A stretch of DNA of 64,000 nt from Macrocystis pyrifera (Eukaryota > Sar > Phaeophyceae > Laminariales > Laminariaceae). Location of the stretch: the NCBI GenBank assembly GCA_031763025.1, contig JASSKH010000001.1, positions 11,387,102 through 11,451,101 of the forward strand, in the 5' to 3' direction. This document shows, in pieces, positions 24,063 through 35,579 of this stretch (positions are counted from its first letter, which is position 1; every line of letters starts with the position of its first letter). The notes beneath the pieces are model-generated. The model made no database searches. It was not told the DNA's origin and saw only the letters and a list, made by a program, of their open reading frames with translations. A program made the position numbers and the translations under genes.

Positions 24063-24294
24063 TATGGCCTCTGCCAGATGATATCAGCAAGAGGGCTTCC
24101 AGCGAGGGACTCCACCAGTCTCGCTGGCCTCGCACTCAGTAAGTCTTGTTCTTAGAGCTTGTATTATCACGGAGTGATCCTCATCGGACCACGAGCCAGG
24201 TGGCTAGGGGACATCACACAGGATCCCCGGCCACTGCTCCACTCACACATGCGATTACACTGAAACCTCCACGGCTTGGTATCTTTTGGCTACA
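24063..24294 (-). repeat. 5' LTR of the chromovirus
   Basis: Same sequence as 18536-18767. It should hold the element's Pol II promoter (inference from its position); no TATA box stands out. Confidence 0.95.
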
Positions 24295-24298
24295 TCAC

Positions 24299-25360
24299 CC
24301 GTCGTTCACGCCACAGCAGTAAACAGGATATTTTCGGACTTCAGGATGAAATATTACTTCAGGATGAAATGCGAAAAAAATGGAAATTTCTGAAACAATA
24401 CCAAGGAAGGAGTAGGTTTAGCAATCTGGGAGAAGGGGGATCTTTAGGGGTGTTTCTGAATGAACTATGTAGCAGGGAAAAGGGAAAATAGCCTGCTCTG
24501 TGACCATCTGAGTTACGACTGCTGTAGGAAGAAGAGAGAAAGGAGACGAAGACAACAACAAACGGTATGGAGAAAAGCAACATATATTTTGTCGCAGTTA
24601 TTTTAAAACCACTCAAGAATATACCTAGAATACAATGTATAAACTTTCCAACAACAGCGGATTTTGTCGTGGGCAGGTATCTACTTACTATCCGCTGATT
24701 TTGACCCTGTGTAGCTGATGACCAGGGCTCGTTGGTGATGGCGCATACTTACTACATGCAGCCGTCAAAAAATCTAGTATCGAGAGTATCCTGCTTCATC
24801 TATCGTCGATTATTGAATATATATGCCGTGTGTCATCAATTGCCAACTTCCGACCGACACAGCAGTGTCGTTGCTACTACTGCTGCTGCTGTAGAATTCA
24901 TGGTAACACTGATCACAGTAGTAGTAGTAGATGTGGTCACTCTTTAGGTGCTTGTCTACTGCTGTAGATCGGGAAGGAGATGACCCCAAAGATCGTTGCT
25001 GTTCTCCTCAAAAGCTTGTGTGCAAAAGCCTTGCCTGTGTTCCACGACTCGGATATTATTATTTACTGTAAATTACTAAGTAGTCCGAAGTGCTCATCGC
25101 GAATAGGTTGGAATTTGCGATTTTCAGATAAATGCTAACAGGCACAGACACAGCAGCAACAGTTGGAACAATGACCATACCTTCAGCACAGAAGGTATAG
25201 CCCTGACAATAGCTGAACAAGAGGAGGCCTACAGCCGCAGAAGGCCACTCTTTATGTGCTGGGCCAGTCCGTGCAGCGGATAAGCACAATAATATCGATA
25301 TCATCGTTGATATTCCCCTCAAAAGCTTGGATTTTGCAAACAATTAATAAATTATCGTTG
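24299..25360. other. Intergenic, with a dispersed ~110-bp repeat
   Basis: Positions 24320-24415 resemble 29070-29165 (shared AACAGGATATTTTCG, ATTACTTCAGGATGAAA and AATACCAAGGAA). The remainder is AT-rich with a few CTG/TAG triplet runs. A short CCCTCAAAAGCTTG-type string recurs near 25008 and 25317. No gene. Confidence 0.55.
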
Positions 25361-25362
25361 TT

Positions 25363-26622
25363 GTGGTCGTTGTTGCTGTTCTCACATTAACTCATCCCCA
25401 CATTGCTGCGATACACATCGTGCTGGTACGCCTCAGCAAAGACGAATGCATCGTAAGGGATTTGGTTCATCTCGAAGAGGACAGGGTTGTCGGAAAAGAG
25501 GAACCGTTGGCATGCCTGCAAAGGGCTGTGTGGGGCATGTTGTATGCAGACGAAGCAGGAATAGTCTCGAAGTCGGCGGAAGGCCTTGCAAGAATGATGA
25601 CAGTCATCGTGGCTGTCTTCGAAGCAGTAGGTCTCACGGTATCCGAGAAGAAGACAGAGACGATGCTCCTACGAACACCGGATCAGACGTTTACCACCTC
25701 ACCGCTCGCGATCGAAGCTGCAGGCCAAAAGTATAAACAGACGACCCAGTTTTTATACCTAGGAGGCATTATCCACGAGAACGCTGACCTCTCCTTCGAA
25801 ATCGAGCGACGAATCCGTCTGATGCGGGCATGCCTCAAACGGTATGGTCCGGAACTGTACGATAAGACGAACGCACCGCTTAGTCTGAAAGTCCGGATGC
25901 TGAAGGCCGAGGTGATTGAGACCTTGCTGTACTGTTGCGTGACGTGGACCCTCAATGCGGACCACTTCGCCAAGCTTCGATCAGCCCACCACGAAGTCCT
26001 TCTGCGAGTCATTGGTTTCCAGCGCCGACTACGCACCGACCACACCACCCTCTCGTATGCGAAGGCGCTCAGGATAACACGATGCGAAAGTATCGAAACG
26101 ACCATCCGTAAACGGCGACTCTTCTTTGCGGGGGCTGTGGTGCGGCAACACGAGGGGCGATTGCCCAGTCGGTTGATGTTCGGGAAGATCGCTGGTGGGG
26201 GGAGCCCGAAACCAGGCGGGCAGCCCAAGACTTGGCCTAGGGCCATTGCTGAGGACCTTAGAGTGTTCAAAGCCACCGAGGGATCAACGGAAGACTCCCC
26301 CTTAGTCTTTGGAGTTGGGACCGCACTGTAGCCCACTGCAGCAAAACAGACGGGAAAGAGGTACCGGGGAATCCCCGAAGCAGCTGAACAGCTCATGGGC
26401 AGGTGGCACGAGGCTGAGGCAAAGCTGAGCAGACAGCGCCGTGCATCCGCTGCAGGTAGTGTTAGAGGGAATGGGGGGAGGGGTAACAGCAGGAGGGGTA
26501 GAAGGAACACCATACAAGTGTATGGGGGCAGGGGGGGGAACAGGAGGAGTAGAAGGGAAACCGCGGTAGAAGAGAGTAACAGAGAGACCGCAGATAGGGT
26601 AGCAAGGTACCAGGCCGACTAA
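25363..26622 (+). pseudogene. 5'-truncated LINE reverse transcriptase with a nonsense codon
   Basis: Residues 1-322 contain the C-terminal half of a non-LTR retrotransposon RT. The catalytic box reads YADE (residues 61-64) instead of YADD, followed by the thumb region (FLYLGGIIHENAD) and a long tail with TTIRKRRLFFAGAVVR and RLPSRLMFG, as in many LINE ORF2 proteins. A TAG at 26329-26331 interrupts the frame, but the same frame continues to 26622 with a basic Arg/Gly-rich C-terminus, so this is probably a Trp (TGG) to stop change. The N-terminal RT fingers and endonuclease are missing, consistent with 5' truncation on insertion. The altered catalytic Asp and the stop make it inactive. Such fragments are abundant in stramenopile genomes (recollection). 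Confidence 0.88.
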
Positions 26623-26639
26623 TAGGTTGGACGTTTCTT

Positions 26640-28130
26640 TGCTACTCGTACCGCCAACTGCTGCGGCCGTTCGGTATGTATTTTGATTTTTCTCTAAGAA
26701 GTACTACATAGTGGGTGGGTGACGAGCGTATTTTGGCCCACTCATTATTTTTCTCTTTTTACTTAGTTAAGTGTTCACCGGGATGCATAGTCCCCTTTTT
26801 CCTTCTCGTATCTTTCCCCTTGCACATCCCTTTTGGCTCATGCTCGGGGTAAGTATGTATGTGTCTGAGCTTTGGCTTCCCATTTTATTTATTTAGTTGG
26901 GATTCTTCTCCTTTTCTCTTTATTTTTCTTGTTCTTTTTCGGTTTGGTTTCTTCGTTGCTTCTCTTTCTTTACGGTGTATTTTGGTTGCTGGCGCATGTA
27001 TGTATGTTGTGTCGGCCGCACCTAGTGCGAAGGCATGGTATTGCGTAGGCTATTAATGCATTACGGTGTGTTATCTCTGTGTCGTAGTCTGTGACCACAG
27101 AGCTCGTATCTTTCTAGGGTGAAGAATCAGCACGGACACTCGGCTTGCTGGATGTCGACGAGTAGAAGAACGGTTTTAAGGTGAAGAACACACACACAAT
27201 GCATTCTGTGGTCGCAGGGCAGGCTCCAGTAACTCTGGAGTGGAAGAAAAAAAAAACAAGCAAAGAATATAACACACATGATAACTACACACCTGATGTC
27301 GACGAGTAGAAGAACGGTTTAATGTGAAGAACACACACACACACACACACACCTCTCAGACAAGAATAAAAAGTGAGGTCCGCACTTGTGCGTATCAGGT
27401 ACATGCGGTACGCTATGCGCTTTACAGGTCGCCACATAAACCGAGAAGACCGCAAGCTACTCAGGAAAAAATAGACAGGATGATAAAAAACAACTCGATC
27501 GACGTCGAAAAAATCGAAAACGAATCGAAAAATCATTGATGAAAAAGGAAGGAGAGAGAAAAAATGTATATTAATAATCGTTTCAAGCAAAAGAACAACA
27601 ATAATTCAAGAAAGGAAAACACACAAGAGAAGGCGCAGATTTTCGCAGATCGCAGGCTCGCAAGGCTGCGCGAGGTGTGTAGAACAAGATATATGAACCT
27701 AAAGAAACAAACATACTTACTCCGCTATTAAGAACACCAGAGGAGCAAAGAAGAAGCACAAATAGACAACAAAAGGAAAAAACGAAAACGAAAGGGAACA
27801 CGACGAAGCAAATCAGAAAGAATCAGCAGATATCAAAATGTAAATAGAAAGGGAGATACAATACCCTACTCTTACTTGTGTTCATGGCACCAAGCAAACA
27901 AGTACGTACGTACGTGCCGTGTGTGTCCGTCCTTACAACGTTAGGTGTAGCACTGGATCTTGGTCTATCATCGGGTTTTTATTGAGCAATATATATGATG
28001 AATGGCACACCGGTTCGCCGCCCCGAGCACGCGCTCCTCAGCCCCCTGGTTGCCGACATACATCTTGGCACGCACGACAAAAAAGACTAAGGATTGGTAT
28101 CTGATGGTGGATGGTACTGTAGTGCTATCG
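26640..28130. other. Non-coding stretch with (AC)n and a short duplication
   Basis: GATGTCGACGAGTAGAAGAA occurs at about 27152 and again at about 27295, each followed by an ACACAC run (the longer one at 27333-27352). It is possibly 3' sequence of the LINE copy. Frames on both strands here are unremarkable. Confidence 0.5.
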
Positions 28131-28131
28131 G

Positions 28132-28475
28132 CGTCCCCCAGGTGTGGCTTGGTACCGACGGTATGTGGTCCGCGTGCCTCTTGAGTACAGCAGTAAAGCA
28201 CCGGTATTAAAGTGTGCCGTAATACTTTTTTTTCGTAGGTTCGGGTCTCATCGAGTGCATACTCGTAGGGACTTGTTATTAGTAAGCATAAAACAGATAA
28301 ATTAGCGGAGAGCGCGAGAGCAGATTAAGTTATTTATTTCAATATTAATGGCAACAGTCCACGAAAATCGACGAGCGGTGGAAAAATGCTATCTATACGC
28401 GATAAAAATGAAAAGCCACGTATACCGGGGGGGGGAGAAAGGGACTACCTGTGTGACCAGAAAAAAAGTGCAGAC
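28132..28475 (+). mobile_element. tRNA-derived SINE, copy 3 (diverged)
   Basis: Shares the head (GTGTGGCTTGGTA) with the SINE copies at 14.5 and 17.3 kb, then a B-box-like GTAGGTTCGGGTCTCATCG, GTGCATACTCGTAGGGACTT and the GCGGAGAGCGCGAGAGC body. An insertion of about 30 bp with a T run lies between the A and B boxes. The 3' part fades after 28450 and there is no A tail. An older copy. Confidence 0.8.
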
Positions 28476-28479
28476 GATT

Positions 28480-31125
28480 ACTACAGCAAGCATTAGTAGT
28501 AGTACTTTCTGCTGCACAGCTATGCTCGTACAGTTTGTAGTTGGCAACCAGACTGAGTGCAGCAAAAAAAAAACAAGTCGAACCTTACGACTACTATACG
28601 AGTACTTGCTGTCAACTGTAGTAGTATCAATACTCATAACGGTATAATAGTGCAGTAAATCGGAGTGCTTTTACATTGTTGTGTTGTTGTAAAATATTAT
28701 TAATAATAGCACTTACTGCTGTTTGTTGCAGCGCTCTCAACGTTGACCCTTTCGATAAACTTTACGATTGATTATTAGTACCGTAAAAATGAGCTCCACT
28801 TTTTTAGTCTATTATTGTACATGTTTCCCGACTGGTTTGTTTGCTATTTGTTTGCTTTATTGCAGTAGGTACCTCCTACACACAGCAGGGTGGGGTAGTG
28901 CCGTATGTCGACAAGCCTCCTGTGCCATTGTTGTTCTATTTATTTGTTGTGGTTCTGGATATCATATATTGCATACATCATACATATTAACTATTAACTG
29001 CTGCTGTACAATACCTGGTAGGTACAAAATCCGAATCGTGATGCCTGACACTCTTCACTATACTACTACTAACAGGATATTTTCGAACTCAAGCATCAAA
29101 GATTACTTCAGGATGAAACGCAAAAATATAGAAATCAATGAAAAAATACCAAGGAAACATTGTTTTGTCTTCCTTTTTCAAGGGTGGGTAGAAGTCACCA
29201 CATGGCACCACCTCGCAAGTTTTTGGTGTCATACGATCTCGCATCGCCTCTCACCACCGCCAAAACGAAAAATCGACTTCTTACCCGCACCCAGAACCAA
29301 CGGCGGAAATAGGTGAGAACCCGTTTGCGACAGTGAGCGACGACGCTGGGTCCTAGGACCCCAAAAAAACCGTGAGGTGGTGCCTTGTGGTGATATCTAT
29401 ACCCATCCCAGAAACGAAAAAAAAAAGTTGGCTAAACCTACACTTTATTTTTGCAAATAAACTCAAACGTTTGATGCACGTGGAGTCCGACCTCAAGCGC
29501 CAACTCTTCGAGGCATTCAAGGGTACCGCTATCCCACCGGGGCGTCAGGTAGATATTGGCGAATAAAATTCACAATCTTTTCGCGATGCAAGGTTCGAAC
29601 AGGAATATCTGTGTAACGCGCCACTACTATTGTAGTATTGGAAGACAGGGCTGCATCTAAAGCGCATGGCGTGAACAGCAACCACGCCTGAGCTGAGCAG
29701 CCACCTACTACCTGGTCTACACTAGCAGCACAGGCAGAGCGAAAATACCCACCGTGGTGCAGTATGTATCATCAGCTTCTGCTGTTGGCGGGGTTAATTC
29801 CGTGTGACATTTTTCAGTGGGCTGCCACATGATGGTGTCAGTTAAAAAATAAGCGACTAAAGATACCGATTCGATTCACGATAAAACGTTTCGACCAGTA
29901 AACCATTGTATCTCGTTGGTGAACACAGGGCTGCATCTGGACAAAACTCCAACGATCCCTGTGAGAGCTGATCAGATACTCGGTCAACACCAGCACGGAG
30001 GGATGCATCACCCTCCCCCGCGTGGAGGGTCCCTCGGCTTTCACTACCCCCGAAGAAAGTCGTCGGAACAAGACAGAGCGGCAGGCGTTAACTTCTGCAC
30101 GAGCAGGAAGATGCCGTCATGGTCTGTACAAAGACGTCCTTACCGGCTAAAGAATGCGCTTTGGACATCGGCGGTGTTTGTGAGGCGTCAGGTGAAAGAG
30201 GAAATCGTTGGAGAGGACCGAGGAACCGCCAAGAGGATGATCCCGAATGGTGGCGTCACAGATCGGTTCAGTTTGTTGCCCACGCGCCCAATCGGAGTGG
30301 GTGTATTGCTCGACAGGTTTGAAGTACTCGATTTCTGCCGGTGATGGCATCTCGGGTAGAGCGCCTGGAGTGCTGGCACGCCGGGGAGCATCTGGTGTGA
30401 TTGTACCAAGCAAGGGCGGAGCAGGTGTGACCGCATCGGTGGTGGCCCTAGTCGGCACAGTCGGTACAGGGTCGATAGAGGGCCGGGGAGAAACCTCTGA
30501 AGGCGAGGTGGTTCGAGGCGGGCATGGCTTGGGCGCCGTGGGGGCTGTTTGTGAGACGGTGGGTGGAGTAGGATGAGAGCGAAATCATAGTTCACGGCGG
30601 TCGTAGGCTTGCCAGCAGCGGCAGCTTGGCGACGGTGGGTCCGAGATTAAATGAGCCCCGACGGGGGAAGGGATGACGAAGCCGTCTGCGAAGGTGAAGG
30701 CAGCAGAAGCGTAGCCGCGGGCACAACCGGGACTTGATCACGGTTGGTCCGGACGACACGCAGGCTCAATGAGACACAGCGGAGGGATCCGTAGTGCCTG
30801 AATCCATTGGTTCCTCGGTTGAGTCGTGGTGAACAAGGAGAACAAGAGGGAGGGTTTCCGACGCTGCGTTGTCAAGGGCGGCCGTGGATGAGAAGGGCTA
30901 GAGTTTGGTGCGTCACCGTCAGTGGGAAGGAAAGACTCGAAGGAAGTGGCGTGTCGGCCGAGGTCCGTGTCCTAGGTTGATATCGACAGAGGTGCAACAG
31001 GGACCATGAACACGGAAGCGGCGGGATAATCGCTGGTACATGTGTTGGCAGGAAGGGTCCATTTGAGACCTCGCAAAGTGACATAGGGGGCAGCACAGAC
31101 AAATAATACTCCAGATAAAGCATCG
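28480..31125. other. Gene-poor stretch, partly decayed retroelement
   Basis: 28.5-30.0 kb shows no gene; 29070-29165 is the second copy of the repeat near 24.3 kb. About 30.1-31.1 kb is GC-rich, with overlapping Pro/Arg- or Gly/Val-rich frames on both strands. It is probably the decayed downstream part of the gypsy fragment at 31.1-32.3 kb, but no integrase motif was recognised. Confidence 0.4.
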
Positions 31126-31131
31126 ATGTCG

Positions 31132-32340
31132 TCAACCCTCATTCGGGGCCCGTGTTGGCGAAATTAGCGGACATCGTGTGGCGAAAGCGGGGGTCCACCC
31201 AAGTCTGAGCTTGGGTCGGAGGGCGGCAGCCCACCCAAAACGACATGCACGGCGGAGGATCACCCCAACACCCAGGACTAGGCCGTGAGAGTGGATGAGA
31301 AAGACATGCTCTTTGTAGGACGGCGTGAGACTCCTGGGGCCGTCGCGGTCACGCTCCGTCGCTGGCAAGGACAGGAGGGCCAGGAAGTCCGCGTTCGCGT
31401 TGGCACTGCCTTTGCGATATTCCAAAGTGTAGTTGTACGCAGTGAGCAATTGTAACCATCCCTGTACCCGAGGGCTATGTTCTGATATCTTGTGGAGGCT
31501 TTCGAGCGCCCTGTGGTCTGAAAAAAGAACGAATTTCGTACCCCAAAGGTAGTCGCGAAGGCGCTTGATGCTCCAGACGATGCCGCCCGGTTCCAGGTCG
31601 AGCGGAGTCCAGTGGCGTCCAAACTCGATGGCAGCGCGACTGATGAACACGATGGGACGAATATTGTGGTCGTCCTGTTCTTGTTCGAGGGTGGCACCGA
31701 AACCGTCCACACTGGCATCACAGTAGACGAGGGAAGGGCGGGAGTTATCAGTGACGGCGTCCTAGTTGGGGTAGACGAGGACCGGGGGAGTGGTCAACTC
31801 GGCCAGGAGCTTCAGCACGATGGCTGCCATTCCTGGAGTAATGACTAACTTGACGCCTTGTTTCACAAGGAAAGGGATGGGCGGTATGCGCTTTGCCTTA
31901 TCGCGGAGGAGTTTCCTGTAGTAGGAAGGTGCGCCCAAAAGGAATCGTAGCTGTTTCCAGTCTTCCGGCATTGGAATTTTCGTCAGTGCTTCCACTTTCT
32001 GTGCGTTCGGCATGACGCCAGCCGATGATATGGTGTGACTGAGGAAATCTGCATCCGTGGCGCCGATGGTAGACTTTGAAGGGGACAATTTGCTATTGTT
32101 CTTTTGCAATCGCAAAACCAATTCCTTCATGTTGGCGATGCGAAGGGAGAGATCGGCGTCGACACTCCCAACGAAAGCAATGCCAGAGTTGTGTAGCTCA
32201 AGCTCAGTAATGCATGAATTTGGGGTCTGACCTGAATCAGGATCAGACAGGCAGGCGTCCATGCGAAAGTGTGTGTGGCGGGGGGGGGAGAGACGAGTAA
32301 GTTCGTTGTTCATGCCTTGTTCACGGTCGGATGGTAACAT
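31132..32340 (-). pseudogene. Decayed Ty3/gypsy reverse transcriptase - RNase H fragment
   Basis: Two minus-strand frames lie in domain order. Positions 32340-31762 encode the C-terminal RT region (ADFLSHTISSAGVMPNAQKV, then the connection PEDWKQLRFLLGAPSYYRKLL). Positions 31710-31132 encode RNase H (MDGFGATLEQEQ, DLEPGGIVWSIKRLRDYLWG, FSDHRALESL). The frame breaks between them, the YxDD box is not present intact, and no LTRs were identified. It differs in sequence from the complete chromovirus at 18.5-24.3 kb, so it is a separate, much older element. Confidence 0.85.
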
Positions 32341-32344
32341 TCAT

Positions 32345-35300
32345 CAGGCTTGCTTCTCGGCTGGGGGGTTGTTTGGCTAAGACCACACCTCAACCATACT
32401 ACTCACGGCCACCAGGGCTATTTAGGCATCGCGGTCACGCTTCCAGTTGCTGTTTCGCGTTTGGTTTGCCTCCGGATTTAACGGGCTCACCGGCTGCGAC
32501 GATAATGATAGACAAGTTCGCGCATCCGTGGCAATCCTATGACGACCTCGGGCACGGAGATACGATGCGGGTGGTGTAATGGCTCGGAGAGAGTGCGGCA
32601 TCCAATCCAACGAAAATGTCGCCATTCTAGGAGTGAGCCCCCCTCGTACAGTCATAGGGAAACGAACGGTACGGATGGCGTGTTCCTCTTGAGGCTTGCA
32701 TAAATTTGATAGACGCCGGATATTGTAAAGTGTCACACCATCCCAACATCACCGACATCTATGACTTGAGGGTTGCTTGCCGTACTTGTGACGAACAATT
32801 ACGAGTAACGTGTGTGGAATAGTTTGATATTACGCATTTCACAACGCAACTCCTCCCTTTGTCTTGATTGAAAGCACGATGATCGAAACATTTATCAGTC
32901 CGACGAGAGTACAGTATAGTCCTGAACAAGGTGCAGCGATCAGTCAGCGGGGTGCAAATATTGTCGAATGCTAACCAAACGCCGTGTCAAGAGTCTATCT
33001 TGTAAATACAGAGTATGCACGCCGCGAATACATCAACGTGTTTTCTCCACGTACAAAAGTAGAGACGTTCATTAGACAAAATATATTTGCATCGTCGCAA
33101 AGGATTGCGTTGATTCACATGCCGGCACGGACGTTCAGGCGCCAAAGGAAGTAGGTAGTTGGTGAATCATGCGGCTGGCGTGCGAAGCTGAACATAAATA
33201 CTCACAGTTTATCGTATCGGAAGAAGCCGGAAATATGTTGGTACGCGTGTCGTCAAACATGTCTTTTGCTCAACTTACGTGTTTGCGTGGTGATACGCGG
33301 GACGGTCGAGCGGCTTCATGCTACAACTTATTTACGTATATCTGGCAAACGTTTCGTCATCTACGAGACAATATCGCATATTCATGTAGACCAGTAGATA
33401 CTCTGGACATCTCCCAGAGCTCGCTGTAATTACAGTAGATTGGTTAGTAGATTGCCTTTTGTTCAAACCAGATATGCAGCAGAAGCAACTGCCCACGACG
33501 TAAAGAGTTTCGTTGCTGGCCGCAATTAAAGTTTGTACGTACAATTTATCGAACCGAACCCGAACCCGTGCTCGAACCTGAACCCGAAATCGAGCTTCCT
33601 GCTGAATTTCGTTATTTTGCTGTCTTTAAATGTTTTCCGCGCGAATGTTTTTTGACACTGGGCATCCTACTGGATTTTGTTATCTGGGCCGACGCTACGG
33701 AAAAACATACCAAGTATATATCTACGAAGGGCTCATCATTCCGTAGTATATGGGGTGAATATCCTGCATGATCATTGAGGCCATACTGTATTTAAAACCC
33801 AAGAGTACGCACTTGGTAGTAGTGATGACGATCGTGTCTCAACTATATACCATATGGTGTATAACATTAATATCAGGTACAAAATACACGCCGAAGAAGT
33901 GCCCAGTCGCGAGCTACGTGCGACATCGTTTAGTTCTCAAGTAATAACACACACACTTGCTTCTCTTCAAGTCTGCAGCTTCAAAGTCTGTTTCCCTTAC
34001 TTAAGGGATGTGTATCTTACATGATGAGACCATATGAAACCCGTACTTGCGTAATCGAAGTATCACGCACAGCCTGCACAGATGTGTGATGGTAGTACCT
34101 GCTGAGCTATAGGGGTACATAATCGATCGATTACCAAACCCAGGATAATCCTTGGAACACACTCCCCTCTCTGAACAGCGGGATCTTTGAGGCGTCGGTA
34201 TCGTATACGGCCGTACACCGACCTACCCTCCGCGTTTCAATACCTGGGGAACCTAGGAGATGTACCCTTGGCGGGGCACACGCACAACAGCAAGCGATTT
34301 GGCTTGTTGGATATCTCATATGACGTGAAGAGCTCAATTAGGGTACAAGAGCAGAGTGAGATCGGGAGGGGACAATTGAGTACCGGACTGTCCCCTGAAC
34401 CCTGAACCATGTACTTTCATCCATGTACGATCTACATATATGTGTCCGTTTGTTGCACATCGTGTCATCTCCTACGACTATTACTAGTACGTATTTACCT
34501 ATCGTCTCATTCATGCTGGCACGTATTGCATCCCCTCATCCCTCATAGCTACGTGGTACCGTCACAGATGGGGTACAACGACATCGTCGATCTCACAGCT
34601 TTTGTTTTACATCGTCGACACCAGGTAAATAGCGTCCACATCACGCACGATCTGATCATCACACACAATATCAAACAATGACACTCGACGAAACCCTCGC
34701 TAACAACGCTGATCGAGCCTTGTTATCGAATCCGTGTCCACCCCCCCACACCCTTCCCCCACCTTTTCTGTTGTTCCTGCGCAAATAGTACTGTAGATGC
34801 ACATTAATAAATAATAGTCTCAAATTAATCCAATACCTGGTGCCTCGTACTTTTTTCTCACCTACATTCTAGTTAAATTCCGCAGTTTTTACTATCGTCT
34901 TGTCACACACGGCTTGGAAATATGCGCGTCAACGAAATCATCGATTTCATAGGAGTATTTTATTATCACTATCGTGTCCGTTTTTAGCCAAAAAAGTAAT
35001 GCACATCAATTCGATGTCCCGAATTTAGAAATAAGAATAGATACTCACATGCCTCCACCTGCTTCGTCACTGGACTATGGTCCTCGCACGTCCCACCCAG
35101 TAAATATTGTGCTCTTTCAGCAAGTATTTCACGTAGAGTACATATATATAAACTTGCCCTGAGGGACCGCCAGGCCGCTAGGGGCAGGGAGGAAGAAGCC
35201 GGAGAAATGCGGCCAATGACATGGGGATGAAACATCCATGAGGAATAGAATATATTGTACTGGTAGCTAAAATGAGATGTTGTGGGGAATGGGAATTTGG

Positions 35301-35400
35301 AAACGACGGGAAGACAAGTGTATGAGAGATACTACTGATTTAAGGAAGTATATTTGGTTTATATAGGAAAGGCATCTACGCTATTTTGTCAGAAGGCAAA
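32345..35400. other. Gene-free stretch with a dispersed repeat
   Basis: No supported gene. Positions 33790-34110 share blocks with 35600-35830 (GTACGCCCGAA/ACACGCCGAAG, AACCCGTA.T, GATCGAAGTA-like words), indicating an old duplication. A short GAACCCGAACCCG string lies near 33555. No RNA gene was recognised. Confidence 0.45.
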
Positions 35401-35406
35401 AGCACA

Positions 35407-35563
<157 letters not shown>

Positions 35564-35579
35564 TGAGTTAGCGTTGTTC

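Larger units (their letters stand above)
18536..24294 (-). mobile_element. Complete Ty3/gypsy chromovirus-type LTR retrotransposon
   Basis: Two 232-bp direct LTRs (18536-18767 and 24063-24294) bracket one long minus-strand Gag-Pol frame. The four-base target duplication TCAC lies immediately outside (18532-18535 and 24295-24298). Read base by base, the LTRs appear identical, and the polyprotein frame has no stop, so the copy is young and potentially active. Next to the 3' LTR is a purine-rich CTTTGGGGGTGC tract that could prime plus-strand synthesis. The primer-binding site after the 5' LTR was not matched to a tRNA. Total length is 5,759 bp. Confidence 0.96.

Noticed and set aside
24063..24294. 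LTR counted as a regulatory repeat of the LINE downstream
   Set aside because: It pairs exactly with 18536-18767 and is closed by the TCAC duplication; the LINE fragment begins about 1 kb away and is unrelated.
25683..26513. 276-codon minus-strand frame
   Set aside because: Antisense shadow of the LINE reverse transcriptase.
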